Made by a program: the position numbers and the translations under genes. Shown piece by piece: positions 17,786 through 25,918 of a DNA stretch of 34,467 nucleotides. Numbering within the stretch: position 1 is the stretch's first letter; each line of letters opens with the position of its first letter. The notes beneath the pieces are model-generated. The model did not search any database and was not told the origin of the DNA. It saw only the letters and a program-made list of their open reading frames with translations. This DNA comes from Aquiluna sp. Lineage in GTDB: Bacteria; Actinomycetota; Actinomycetes; Actinomycetales; Microbacteriaceae. The stretch spans positions 1 through 34,467 of the forward strand of contig JAPKCK010000011.1 of the NCBI GenBank assembly GCA_028822985.1, in the 5' to 3' direction.

Positions 17786-17813
17786 TTGAATCTAAGCCAA
17801 TAACACCTAGAGT
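17786..17813 (+). promoter_or_regulatory. promoter of manC, leaderless
   Basis: A -35 hexamer TTGAAT (17786-17791) and a -10 hexamer TAGAGT (17808-17813) are separated by 16 bp, and six bases (GATTTC) separate the -10 from the manC GTG. This is the best complete example in the window of a promoter firing at the start codon. Confidence 0.6.
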
Positions 17814-17819
17814 GATTTC

Positions 17820-18929
17820 GTGAATAAAAAATCAACCGCTGGCCAGGACCATTTCTTCGCAATCATTCCGGCCGGCGGTGTGGGGTCAAGGCTGTGGCCA
17901 CTTTCTAGAGCCAGTGCCCCAAAGTTTCTGCACGACCTGACCGGCTCTGGGCAAACGTTGCTTCAGGACACCTGGGATCGCCTATCGCCCATGGTGGGCA
18001 ACCGGATGATGGTTGTGACCGGCGATGTGCATGCCACGACGGTTGCACAGCACCTGCCGCACTTAGACCAGGCAAATCTAATTCTTGAACCTTCGCCAAA
18101 GGACTCGACCGCGGCGATCGCCTTGGCAGCTGCCGTGCTTTATAAAAGAGATCCGGAAGTTATAGTCGGCTCTTTTGCCGCAGACCATGTAATCAGGGAT
18201 AACGAAAAGCTTTTGAAGGCAATCGAAGCCTCAATTGAAATAGCCGCCACCGGAAAGATCGTCACCATTGGCATCGTCCCGACCGAAGCATCCGTGGCTT
18301 TTGGGTATATCAAAAAAGGTTCTTCAATCTCGGGCACCGAAGGATTTGAGGTGGCTGACTTCATTGAAAAGCCGAACATAAAAAAGGCCGGAAAATTTGT
18401 GGCCTCAAAAAAATACCTTTGGAACGCCGGAATGTTCATCGCGCCCGCAAAACTTTTGCTCGATGTGCTTGCAAAGACGCAACCAAGACTTCACGCAGGC
18501 GTCATGGAGCTAGCTGAGCACTGGGACACTGAGAATCGAGCCGCGAAGTTGCATTCAATCTGGCCAGGACTCGACAAGATCGCAATCGACTACGCCATAG
18601 CCGAGCCAGCAGCAAAGCTGGGCTTGGTGGCCGTAGTGCCTGGCAATTTCGAATGGCATGACGTTGGAGACTTCGCGGCAATCGCGGAACTGCAGTCGCA
18701 GGGAAAAAGCAACAACCTGGCGGTGCTGGGCTCGGCGAAGGTTCTGTCCGATTCGTCGTCAGGAATATTGGTCAGTGACACCAACCGATTGGTTGCGCTG
18801 ATTGGACTTGAGGACATCATCGTGGTGGACACAGCGGACGCACTTCTTATCACCACAAAAGCCCACGCTCAAAAGGTCAAAGCTATGGTTGAGGCGCTCA
18901 AGCAAACCGGCCACTCTGACCTGCTTTAG
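17820..18929 (+). CDS. manC: mannose-1-phosphate guanylyltransferase
   Basis: ManC transfers GMP from GTP to mannose-1-phosphate, giving GDP-mannose for mannosylated glycans or lipids. The 369-residue protein starts at GTG 17820 and carries the nucleotidyltransferase loop PAGGVGSRLWPLSR (17-30), followed by PKFLHDL, the metal-site region FAADHVI, FIEKPN and WNAGMFI. A C-terminal left-handed helix-like part completes it. The phosphomutase at 28373-30010 could supply mannose-1-phosphate. It is divergent from sdhC across 83 bp and has no close partner downstream; BMP transporter transcription starts about 80 bp later. Confidence 0.93.
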   Translation: MNKKSTAGQDHFFAIIPAGGVGSRLWPLSRASAPKFLHDLTGSGQTLLQDTWDRLSPMVGNRMMVVTGDVHATTVAQHLPHLDQANLILEPSPKDSTAAIALAAAVLYKRDPEVIVGSFAADHVIRDNEKLLKAIEASIEIAATGKIVTIGIVPTEASVAFGYIKKGSSISGTEGFEVADFIEKPNIKKAGKFVASKKYLWNAGMFIAPAKLLLDVLAKTQPRLHAGVMELAEHWDTENRAAKLHSIWPGLDKIAIDYAIAEPAAKLGLVAVVPGNFEWHDVGDFAAIAELQSQGKSNNLAVLGSAKVLSDSSSGILVSDTNRLVALIGLEDIIVVDTADALLITTKAHAQKVKAMVEALKQTGHSDLL

Positions 18930-18999
18930 ACAAACATCTCAATAATGTAAAGCTTTAGAATATCGGTTTCAGCCACGATTTGGGGCGCTAGAGTATTGC

Positions 19000-19005
19000 T
19001 AAAAT
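19000..19005 (+). promoter_or_regulatory. -10 element of the nucleoside transporter operon
   Basis: TAAAAT is the strongest -10 match upstream of the substrate-binding lipoprotein gene; transcription would begin near 19011 and give a leader of about 33 nt. The -35 region (GATTTG, 17 bp upstream) is weak. Confidence 0.4.
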
Positions 19006-19033
19006 AGGTGCGTCGCGCGCCTTCACTTAATTC

Positions 19034-19039
19034 AGGAGG
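19034..19039 (+). promoter_or_regulatory. consensus ribosome-binding site that fixes a TTG start
   Basis: AGGAGG lies four bases before the TTG at 19044. It decides between that start and the longer reading frame beginning at 19008, which would add 12 residues ahead of the lipoprotein signal. It is the best Shine-Dalgarno sequence in the window. Confidence 0.85.
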
Positions 19040-19043
19040 AACC

Positions 19044-20135
19044 TTGAAGCTACATAATGCATCCGCTGCTTTCGCTCTAATGGGCGTATCAGCACTAGTG
19101 CTGTCAGGCTGTGCTGCCGCCCCAGAGGCCGAGCCAACCGAGACAGTCGCCGCTACCGCAACCGAAGAAGCAGCACCAGCCATTGACTACTTGGCATGTG
19201 CAGTTTCTGACGAAGGTAGCTGGAACGACAAGTCATTCAACGAGTCGGTATACGACGGCCTAGAAAAAGCCGTAGCAGACCTTGGAGCACAGATTGCCGA
19301 CGCTGAGTCAATCTCCGCCGAAGACTTTGCTCCTAACTTGCAGGCAATGGTTGACGCGAACTGCGACATTACATTCGCAGTGGGCTTTAACTTGGTGGCC
19401 GATGCTAACGCAATCGCAGCTGCTAACCCAACCATGAGCTTCGTAACCATCGATGGATGGTCAGAGGGCAACGCAAACCTAAAGCCAGTTGTTTACAACA
19501 TGGCTGAGTCTTCTTACCTTGCAGGATATGCAGCTGCTGCATACTCGACAACCAAGGTTGTTGGAACTTACGGTGGAGTTCAGATCCCAGCAGTTACTGA
19601 CTTCATGGACGGTTTCTATTATGGCGCAATGGCCTGGGCTAACGAAAACGGTGTCCCTGTGACCGTTGTTGGCTGGGACCCAATGGCCCAAACCGGTCAG
19701 TTCATCGGTGACTTCGTTCCAAACTCTGGAACCTCAAAGTCAATTGCTGCCGCTCTTATCAACGAAGGTGCTGACGTATTGTTCCCAGTTGGTGGCGACC
19801 AGTTCGGTGCTTCATCCGAAGCAATCAAGGAAGCCGGCATCGATGGCGTCATGATTGGTGTTGACAAGGACGTAGCCCTTACCTCCCCAGAGTATGCACC
19901 ATTCGTGCTTACTTCAGCTGAGAAGCGCATGACCAACGCCGTTTACGACATCATTGCTGAGCTTTCAGCTGGTGGAGCATTCGACGGTGAGGCATACGTT
20001 GGAACGCTTGCGAATGGCGGAACTGGCCTAAGCCCGTTCTACGACTTCGACTCCAAGCTATCTGACGAACTAAAGGCTCGACTAGTCGAGATTGAAGCCG
20101 GAATCAACTCCGGTGAAATTGATCCGAAGAGCTAG
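19044..20135 (+). CDS. BMP-family nucleoside-binding lipoprotein of an ABC importer
   Basis: The 363-residue protein is the extracellular substrate-binding component. It starts with a lipoprotein signal whose lipobox is LSGC (C23), then an Ala/Glu/Thr-rich linker, then a two-lobed BMP (BmpA/PnrA) domain with the characteristic DEGSWNDKSFNESVYDGL opening, FVTIDGW and GVQIPAVTDFMDGFYYG. Relatives bind purine and pyrimidine nucleosides. The downstream ATPase and two permeases complete a NupNOPQ-type importer, and the nucleoside catabolic genes cdd, deoA and add confirm the likely substrates. Codon usage looks highly adapted, fitting strong expression. A strong terminator separates it from the ATPase gene. 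Confidence 0.94.
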   Translation: MKLHNASAAFALMGVSALVLSGCAAAPEAEPTETVAATATEEAAPAIDYLACAVSDEGSWNDKSFNESVYDGLEKAVADLGAQIADAESISAEDFAPNLQAMVDANCDITFAVGFNLVADANAIAAANPTMSFVTIDGWSEGNANLKPVVYNMAESSYLAGYAAAAYSTTKVVGTYGGVQIPAVTDFMDGFYYGAMAWANENGVPVTVVGWDPMAQTGQFIGDFVPNSGTSKSIAAALINEGADVLFPVGGDQFGASSEAIKEAGIDGVMIGVDKDVALTSPEYAPFVLTSAEKRMTNAVYDIIAELSAGGAFDGEAYVGTLANGGTGLSPFYDFDSKLSDELKARLVEIEAGINSGEIDPKS

Positions 20136-20144
20136 TTAAAAAAG

Positions 20145-20186
20145 GCAAAAAGGCCGTGGGGTAAATCCCACGGCCTTTTTGCTTTT
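20145..20186 (+). terminator. strong intrinsic terminator inside the transporter operon
   Basis: A perfect 16-bp stem (20145-20160 with 20167-20182) encloses the 6-base loop GTAAAT and is followed by TTTT and further T-rich sequence. It lies 9 bp after the lipoprotein stop and 38 bp before the next gene on the same strand. The A-tract on its 5' side makes it potentially bidirectional. Confidence 0.93.
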
Positions 20187-20224
20187 AGTTTTTAACATAA
20201 AGTAAATGCGCAAAGGGGTGTCTT

Positions 20225-21730
20225 TTGAAACTTGAACTACGCGGAATCACGAAGCGCTTTGGCGCTGTCACTGCGAACGAAGATATTGACCTAGTTATTG
20301 AACCCGGTGAGATTCATGCTCTGCTCGGCGAAAATGGCGCTGGCAAGTCCACGTTGATGAACGTCCTCTACGGCCTATACACCGCCGATGAGGGCCACAT
20401 AGAAATCGATGGCGTTAGGCAGAACTTCTCCGGACCAGGCGATGCCATGGCGGCCGGAATCGGAATGGTGCATCAGCACTTCATGCTCATCCCCGTCTTT
20501 ACTGTTGCAGAGAACGTTGCCCTCGGCCACGAGCCGACTAAGGCCTTTGGGGTAATTGATTTAGCTCAGGCGAAAAAGCAAGTTTTAGAGATATCGGAGC
20601 GGTTTGGCTTCAACATCGACCCGGACGCTCTAATTGAGGACCTTCCAGTGGGAGCCCAGCAGCGAGTCGAAATTATCAAGGCGCTTTCAAGAGACGCCAA
20701 GATCCTCGTGCTGGACGAGCCAACTGCAGTACTCACTCCTCAGGAGACTGACGAGCTGATGGAGATCATGCGCCAACTTGCCAAAAGCGGCACCTCCATT
20801 GTTTTTATCACCCACAAGCTTCGTGAAGTAAAAGCAGTGGCTGACCGAATCACTGTTATTCGGCTCGGCAAAGTTGTTGGCTCGGCCAAGCCCGATGCTG
20901 AAACCTCGGAACTTGCATCTCTAATGGTTGGTCGTGAAGTGATGCTGACGGTGAACAAGAAGCCAGCAGTACTGGGAGATGTGGTTTTAGAAGCCGAGCA
21001 CATAACCGTCCTAGATGATCGATCTCAAAAGGCAGTAAATGATGTGAGCTTCGAGGTTCGAGGCGGAGAGATTTTGGCCCTTGCCGGAGTTCAGGGCAAC
21101 GGTCAAACCGAACTAGCCGAATTCTTACTTGGGCTGAGGAAGCCCCTGGGGTCAAAAGCCAAAGTTAACCTAAACGGCAAGGAAATAACAAACAAGTCAG
21201 TGCGCGAGGTTCTGGAGAGTGGCGTCGGGTTTATTCCTGAAGATCGCCAGAGCGATGGCTTGGTTTCCGAGTTTACGATTGCCGAAAATCTAATGCTGAA
21301 CTCCTCGTATAAATCAAGGTTCACTAAGGGTCTGAACATAAACTTTGCAGCTCGCAAGCGGATTGCCAAAGAGCTTGTCGAGCAGTTCGATGTTCGAACT
21401 CCATCTGCAGAGACGGTTGCTAATAAGCTTTCCGGCGGTAACCAACAAAAAGTAGTTGTCGCCAGGGAGCTATCTAGAGAGGTAAGCCTCTTGATCGCCT
21501 CTCAGCCAACCCGAGGGGTCGACGTGGGCTCCATTGAGTTTATACACGAGCAAATAATCGCTGCGCGAGATGCTGGTAAAGCCGTGATCTTGATCTCTTC
21601 GGAACTTGACGAAGTCTTGGCACTGGCGGATCGAATTGCAGTGATGTATCGAGGCAAAATAGTTGGAATTGTCGAGCCGAATACTTCTAGAGAAGATCTC
21701 GGCAAGCTAATGGCTGGAGTGACCGCATGA
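20225..21730 (+). CDS. nucleoside ABC importer ATPase (two fused ATPase domains)
   Basis: This 501-residue cytoplasmic protein drives import for the BMP transporter. The first ATPase domain has Walker A GENGAGKST (35-43), MVHQHFMLIPVFTV, a degenerate signature LPVGAQQRVEI and Walker B LVLDEPTAVL. The second has a degenerate Walker A (GVQGNGQTE), an intact signature LSGGNQQKVVVA and LLIASQPTRGVD. This asymmetry is normal for RbsA/NupO-type proteins. The start is a TTG at 20225 with AAAGGGG a few bases upstream. Its end overlaps the first permease gene by 4 bp (ATGA). Confidence 0.95.
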   Translation: MKLELRGITKRFGAVTANEDIDLVIEPGEIHALLGENGAGKSTLMNVLYGLYTADEGHIEIDGVRQNFSGPGDAMAAGIGMVHQHFMLIPVFTVAENVALGHEPTKAFGVIDLAQAKKQVLEISERFGFNIDPDALIEDLPVGAQQRVEIIKALSRDAKILVLDEPTAVLTPQETDELMEIMRQLAKSGTSIVFITHKLREVKAVADRITVIRLGKVVGSAKPDAETSELASLMVGREVMLTVNKKPAVLGDVVLEAEHITVLDDRSQKAVNDVSFEVRGGEILALAGVQGNGQTELAEFLLGLRKPLGSKAKVNLNGKEITNKSVREVLESGVGFIPEDRQSDGLVSEFTIAENLMLNSSYKSRFTKGLNINFAARKRIAKELVEQFDVRTPSAETVANKLSGGNQQKVVVARELSREVSLLIASQPTRGVDVGSIEFIHEQIIAARDAGKAVILISSELDEVLALADRIAVMYRGKIVGIVEPNTSREDLGKLMAGVTA

Positions 21731-22962
21731 GTGAAATCAACAAGGCTGACAACACGATGCCACAGGTAATGCGTGAAATCTTTTCTGGTGGGTTGGTCCG
21801 AACAGTGATCTCTGTCTTGCTGGGTTTTTTGGTCGGTGCGTTGTTCATGATTGGCTCAAACAAGGAATTTATTGAGTCCCTCGGATACATATTGGCCAGG
21901 CCTGGCGACGCCATAGGGGCTGCCTTCGCTGTTGTAAATGATGGCTATGGAGCGCTTTTCCGGGGAGCTATCTACAACGCCGATGCGGAAACATTTGAAA
22001 AAGCAATCAGGCCGCTAACGGAGACTCTTCGTTTGGGCGCACCTCTAATTGCTGCCGGACTTGGCATCGGGCTTACTTTTCGAGTGGGCCTATTCAATAT
22101 CGGTGGCACCGGGCAACTAATCTTCGGAATGATATTCGCGACCTTTGTCGCGACCAGACTTGAGCTTCCGTTTGTTCTGCACATGGTCGTTGCCCTCATC
22201 GCCGGAATAGTAGGCGCCGCGCTTTTGGGCGCATTTGTGGGTTTTCTGAAGGCTACAACTGGCGCTCATGAGGTGATCTTGACGATCATGTTCAACTACA
22301 TCGCGCTTTATTTCTTTACGTTCTTGATGCGAGACCCTGCGCTGTTGCAGGAATCTCGAGCGTCCGGCAACCCAAAGGCGGACCCTGCTGCCGAAACGGC
22401 ACTGCTTCCCAAATTGCTGGGAGATAATTATTCGCTGCACTGGGGTCTAATCTTCGCACTGCTGGCAGTTGTGGTTTTCTGGTGGCTTATGGAGCGAAGC
22501 ACCATCGGGTATCGCCTGAGAATGGTGGGCTTTAATCCGGATGCCGCTAGGGCCGCCGGAATAAATGTCGAAAAGACTTACATTTTAGCTATGGCGCTGT
22601 CGGCCGGTTTTGTTGGCGTTGCTGCAGCCAACCAGACTCTGGGAACTGCAATCGGTGTTACTCCTTCGAGTCACGCGAACATTGGCTTTGATGCAATTAC
22701 GGTTGCCTTGCTAGGCGGGTCATCAGGACCAGGAATTTTGCTGGCCGGCCTGCTCTTCGGAGCCTTTAAGGCCGGTGCGCCCTCCATGCAGGTCATCGGT
22801 GTGAGCCCGGAAGTACTCGGAATCGTGCAGGGGGCAATCGTGCTATTCATAGCCGCCCCGCCCCTAATTCGTGCTCTGTTCAGGCTGCCAAAGCCACAGA
22901 CGACTAACGCCCTCGAATCTTTCCGAAAACGAGTATTTACACGCGGGGGAGGTTCCAAATGA
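21727..22962 (+). CDS. nucleoside ABC importer permease 1 (NupP-like)
   Basis: The 411-residue membrane protein belongs to the branched-chain amino acid/sugar/nucleoside permease superfamily. After a short cytoplasmic N-terminus it has about ten hydrophobic segments, with LTFRVGLFNIGGTGQLIFG and ATTGAHEVILTIMFNYIAL as conserved blocks and GFNPDAARAAGINVEKTY as the coupling-loop region that contacts the ATPase. It overlaps the ATPase gene upstream and the second permease gene downstream by ATGA, so the three are translationally coupled and probably made in equal amounts. Confidence 0.94.
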   Translation: MSEINKADNTMPQVMREIFSGGLVRTVISVLLGFLVGALFMIGSNKEFIESLGYILARPGDAIGAAFAVVNDGYGALFRGAIYNADAETFEKAIRPLTETLRLGAPLIAAGLGIGLTFRVGLFNIGGTGQLIFGMIFATFVATRLELPFVLHMVVALIAGIVGAALLGAFVGFLKATTGAHEVILTIMFNYIALYFFTFLMRDPALLQESRASGNPKADPAAETALLPKLLGDNYSLHWGLIFALLAVVVFWWLMERSTIGYRLRMVGFNPDAARAAGINVEKTYILAMALSAGFVGVAAANQTLGTAIGVTPSSHANIGFDAITVALLGGSSGPGILLAGLLFGAFKAGAPSMQVIGVSPEVLGIVQGAIVLFIAAPPLIRALFRLPKPQTTNALESFRKRVFTRGGGSK

Positions 22963-24212
22963 GCACCTCAAAAGAAATTGAAGTAAAGGTGGGCCTTAAG
23001 TCACCGATCGTGATGGGCTCAATAGGTCTCTTAACACTTGTGTTCTTGGGCCTTCTGGGTCGCGATGGAATGGTCGCATTTGAGATCTCCAGACGAACCG
23101 ATTCCCTTCAGCTCCCCACCTTAGATATCGACTCCAGTCTGCTTGGAGTCCTCTCCGGCTTAGCAATGTTTGCATTGGCGGCTTTTTCGCTTTCCAGGGC
23201 CATAAAGAACCTCAAGACCCCGATATGGGTTTCGATTGTCTTTGGTGCCGTCGGAGTAACAGCGTTACTTGGCTGGCTAGCGGCTGAAAAATCGGTTCCA
23301 ATTGCGTTTATCGCCGGCACGGCTTTGGTTTTGGCGGTCCCAATCATTCTTGGGGCGATGGCTGGAATCATGAGTGAGCGCGTGGGAATAACGAACATAG
23401 CCATCGAGGGCCAGCTTCTAACCGGAGCGTTCATGGCGGCAGTCGTGTCATCAATCACGGATAATTTTCTGTTTGGAGTAATCGCCGCAATGGTCACCTC
23501 CGCCTTTCTCTCGATGATCTTGGCGATATTTTCCATCAAGTTCCTGGCGCAGCAGATTATTGTTGGCGTCGTGCTGAACGTTCTGGTTATCGGGGTTACT
23601 AATTTCTTATATCAGCAGTGGCTCACAGAGGATGCCCAGAACGTGAACTTTCCCGGCACCATGGACATAATCAAAATTCCGGTATTGAGTGACATTCCGC
23701 TTCTGGGTCCCGTGTTCTTCGAAAATCGCATCACGGTTTTCTTGGCAATTCTTATCGTGCCAACTATCTGGTTCATTTTATTCAAGACCAGATTGGGGCT
23801 TCGAGCAAGGGCAGTTGGTGAGCACCCATTGGCCGCTGACACAGTAGGTATTAATGTGGGGCGAACCAGATTCTGGTGGGTAACTATCGGTGGGTCAATA
23901 GCGGGCCTTGGCGGCGCTGCGCTAACAATTGGTAACGCAGGGGCTTTTGGCCGAGAGATGTCTGGAGGCTTTGGATTTATCGCTCTCGCGGTGGTTATCC
24001 TGGGTCGTTGGAACCCTATCTATGCGTCCCTTGCAGCACTCTTGTTTGGGTTCTCGATCATCCTTCGGGTATGGGCAAACCAGGTGAGCCCGGGTATTCC
24101 GACGGACTTTATAACCATGGTCCCTTACGTAGTAACAATCATTGCGGTTGTCGGTTTTGTCGGTAAATCAAGGCCACCTAAGGCGCTAGCAGTGCCATAC
24201 GTGAAGGGCTAG
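22959..24212 (+). CDS. nucleoside ABC importer permease 2 (NupQ-like)
   Basis: The 417-residue protein is the second membrane subunit. The N-terminal part contributes extra helices; the conserved core includes GAMAGIMSERVGITNIAIEG, the QQIIVGVVLNVL block, the coupling loop GEHPLAADTVGINVGRTR and GRWNPIYASLAALLFGF near the C-terminus. The gene starts in a 4-bp overlap with permease 1 and is followed 3 bp later by cdd, tying uptake to catabolism in one transcript. Confidence 0.94.
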   Translation: MSTSKEIEVKVGLKSPIVMGSIGLLTLVFLGLLGRDGMVAFEISRRTDSLQLPTLDIDSSLLGVLSGLAMFALAAFSLSRAIKNLKTPIWVSIVFGAVGVTALLGWLAAEKSVPIAFIAGTALVLAVPIILGAMAGIMSERVGITNIAIEGQLLTGAFMAAVVSSITDNFLFGVIAAMVTSAFLSMILAIFSIKFLAQQIIVGVVLNVLVIGVTNFLYQQWLTEDAQNVNFPGTMDIIKIPVLSDIPLLGPVFFENRITVFLAILIVPTIWFILFKTRLGLRARAVGEHPLAADTVGINVGRTRFWWVTIGGSIAGLGGAALTIGNAGAFGREMSGGFGFIALAVVILGRWNPIYASLAALLFGFSIILRVWANQVSPGIPTDFITMVPYVVTIIAVVGFVGKSRPPKALAVPYVKG

Positions 24213-24215
24213 TAA

Positions 24216-24614
24216 ATGAAAATCGACTGGGAGAACCTGACCCAACAAGCTATTGATGTGCTGCCAAAATCGTATTCACCGTATTCAAAGTTCCCGGTTG
24301 GTGCTGCTGCAATCTGTGACGATGGCCGCATCATCACGGGCGTCAATGTTGAGAATGCTTCCTACGGGCTTGCGCTTTGTGCGGAATGCTCGCTTGTAAG
24401 TGAGCTGTTTCGCACCGGAGGCGGTCAACTCGTTGCATTTGCTTGCGTTGACGGTCAGGGAAATCCATTGATGCCTTGTGGCCGATGTCGGCAGTTGCTC
24501 TATGAGCACAGTGCCGAGGGGATGCTTCTTCAAACTGTTTCGGGAATTAAAACAATCAACGAGGTACTCCCGGATGCCTTTGGACCGAAGGATCTTCAAC
24601 GCCATGAGCTTTAG
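24216..24614 (+). CDS. cdd: cytidine deaminase
   Basis: Cdd converts cytidine and deoxycytidine to uridine and deoxyuridine. The 132-residue protein is of the tetrameric short class. Zinc ligands C55, C88 and C91 and the proton-shuttling E57 are visible in CAECSL and PCGRCRQLL; the substrate-binding NVENASYG lies just before. It begins 3 bp after the permease gene and overlaps deoA by 11 bp. Uridine produced here can be split by pyrimidine nucleoside phosphorylase if the DeoA homologue accepts it. Confidence 0.97.
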   Translation: MKIDWENLTQQAIDVLPKSYSPYSKFPVGAAAICDDGRIITGVNVENASYGLALCAECSLVSELFRTGGGQLVAFACVDGQGNPLMPCGRCRQLLYEHSAEGMLLQTVSGIKTINEVLPDAFGPKDLQRHEL

Positions 24615-25881
24615 TGCCGTAGAACTGATTATTAAAAAGCGCGAACACGGAGCGCTTAGTTCCGCCGAAATCAACTGGCTGGTTGAGAACTACACCTCTG
24701 GCGTGGTGGCGGACGAGCAAATGTCTGCAATGGCCATGGCTATTTTGCTAAACGGCATGAGCCGAGATGAAATCAAAGACCTGACGATGGCGATGATTGC
24801 CTCCGGAGAGCGATTGAACTTCTCTGGACTCACCCAGCCCACCGCAGACAAGCATTCCACCGGTGGCGTGGGGGACAAGATCACCTTGCCGCTGGCTCCG
24901 TTGGTTGCTTCCTATGGGATTGCGGTTCCTCAGCTAAGTGGTCGTGGTCTTGGCCATACCGGTGGGACACTGGATAAATTAGAGGCAATTCCGGGTTGGC
25001 AGGCCAGTCTTTCGAACACAGAGCTATACAGCCAGCTAGCCGATGTGGGGGCAGTCATTTGTGCCGCTGGTCAAGGGCTTGCACCTGCAGATCGCAAATT
25101 ATATTCACTGCGGGATGTCACGGGAACAGTGGAGGCAATTCCCCTTATCGCTTCTTCAATCATGAGCAAGAAGATTGCCGAAGGGACTTCGTCACTGGTT
25201 CTGGATGTAAAGGTCGGTTCCGGCGCATTCATGAAGACCCTTGACAGAGCGAATGAATTGGCAACGGTGTTGGTACAGCTCGGAAAAGATGCCGGTGTTA
25301 ACACCTCGGCGCTATTGACCGACATGTCTACTCCTTTGGGTAAGAAGATTGGTAACTCACTCGAGGTCGAGGAATCGGTGGAGGTTCTTTCTGGCGGAGG
25401 CCCAGCCGATGTCGTGGAACTAACGGTGGAATTGGCCAGGGAGATGCTTTCGCTGAGCGGTATGCCAGACGTGGACCCTCGCGAGAATCTAAATAACGGC
25501 AAAGCTCTTGATGTTTGGCGGAAGATGATTGCGGCGCAGGGTGGAGACCCAGATGCCAAACTGCCAAAGGCCACGGATTCGCACATTATTAGAGCTAGCC
25601 AGTCCGGATTCATTTCGAAGTTGGAAGCTTTGTCAATCGGCGTCGCTTCCTGGAGGCTCGGAGCCGGAAGAGAGCGCAAAGAAGATGAGGTTCAGTTTGG
25701 AGCCGGAGTCGAATTGCATGCTCAACTCGGCGACCACGTAAAAGCCGGAGAACCGATAATGACTCTTTACACCGACACCCCAGAGCGGTTTGAGCGAGCA
25801 ATCGCAATTGCCGAAGAGGCAATTGGATTCCAAGAAAGCAAGCCGGCGGAACGTAAGCTAATCCTTGGACGGGTCAATTAG
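24604..25881 (+). CDS. deoA: thymidine (pyrimidine-nucleoside) phosphorylase
   Basis: DeoA phosphorolyses thymidine, deoxyuridine and possibly uridine to a base and pentose-1-phosphate. From the ATG at 24604 the protein is 425 residues. The glycosyltransferase family 3 signature is intact: the phosphate-binding KHSTGGVGDK, SGRGLGHTGGTLDKLE, and the C-terminal LGAGRERKEDEV followed by the GVELHAQLGDHVKAGEPI domain. The reading frame extends further upstream, but that part lies inside cdd in another frame and has no homologous character. The 11-bp overlap with cdd suggests coupled translation. Confidence 0.97.
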   Translation: MSFSAVELIIKKREHGALSSAEINWLVENYTSGVVADEQMSAMAMAILLNGMSRDEIKDLTMAMIASGERLNFSGLTQPTADKHSTGGVGDKITLPLAPLVASYGIAVPQLSGRGLGHTGGTLDKLEAIPGWQASLSNTELYSQLADVGAVICAAGQGLAPADRKLYSLRDVTGTVEAIPLIASSIMSKKIAEGTSSLVLDVKVGSGAFMKTLDRANELATVLVQLGKDAGVNTSALLTDMSTPLGKKIGNSLEVEESVEVLSGGGPADVVELTVELAREMLSLSGMPDVDPRENLNNGKALDVWRKMIAAQGGDPDAKLPKATDSHIIRASQSGFISKLEALSIGVASWRLGAGRERKEDEVQFGAGVELHAQLGDHVKAGEPIMTLYTDTPERFERAIAIAEEAIGFQESKPAERKLILGRVN

Positions 25882-25918
25882 ACCTAGACCAACAAGAAAC
25901 ATGGTTAGTTAGGAACAA

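Noticed and set aside
17737-17862. 42-residue N-terminal extension of sdhC
   Set aside because: It lies within the divergent manC gene and its promoter, lacks SdhC similarity, and the conserved sequence begins at MEASLAIKP (17736).
18948-18957. Palindrome TAAAGCTTTA after manC, considered as a terminator
   Set aside because: The stem is too short, AT-rich and lacks a T tract or loop.
24478-24603. 42-residue N-terminal extension of deoA
   Set aside because: It is an out-of-frame reading of the 3' end of cdd; DeoA homology begins at MSFSAVELI (24604).
22117-25822. Long minus-strand open frames opposite the permease, cdd and deoA genes
   Set aside because: They lie antisense to well-supported genes, have low-complexity composition and no recognisable motifs.
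25879-25918. Possible promoter or operator before add (repeat TAGACC TAGACC)
   Set aside because: The duplication is only six bases and no -10/-35 pair can be supported; add has a ribosome-binding site and fits as an operon-internal gene.
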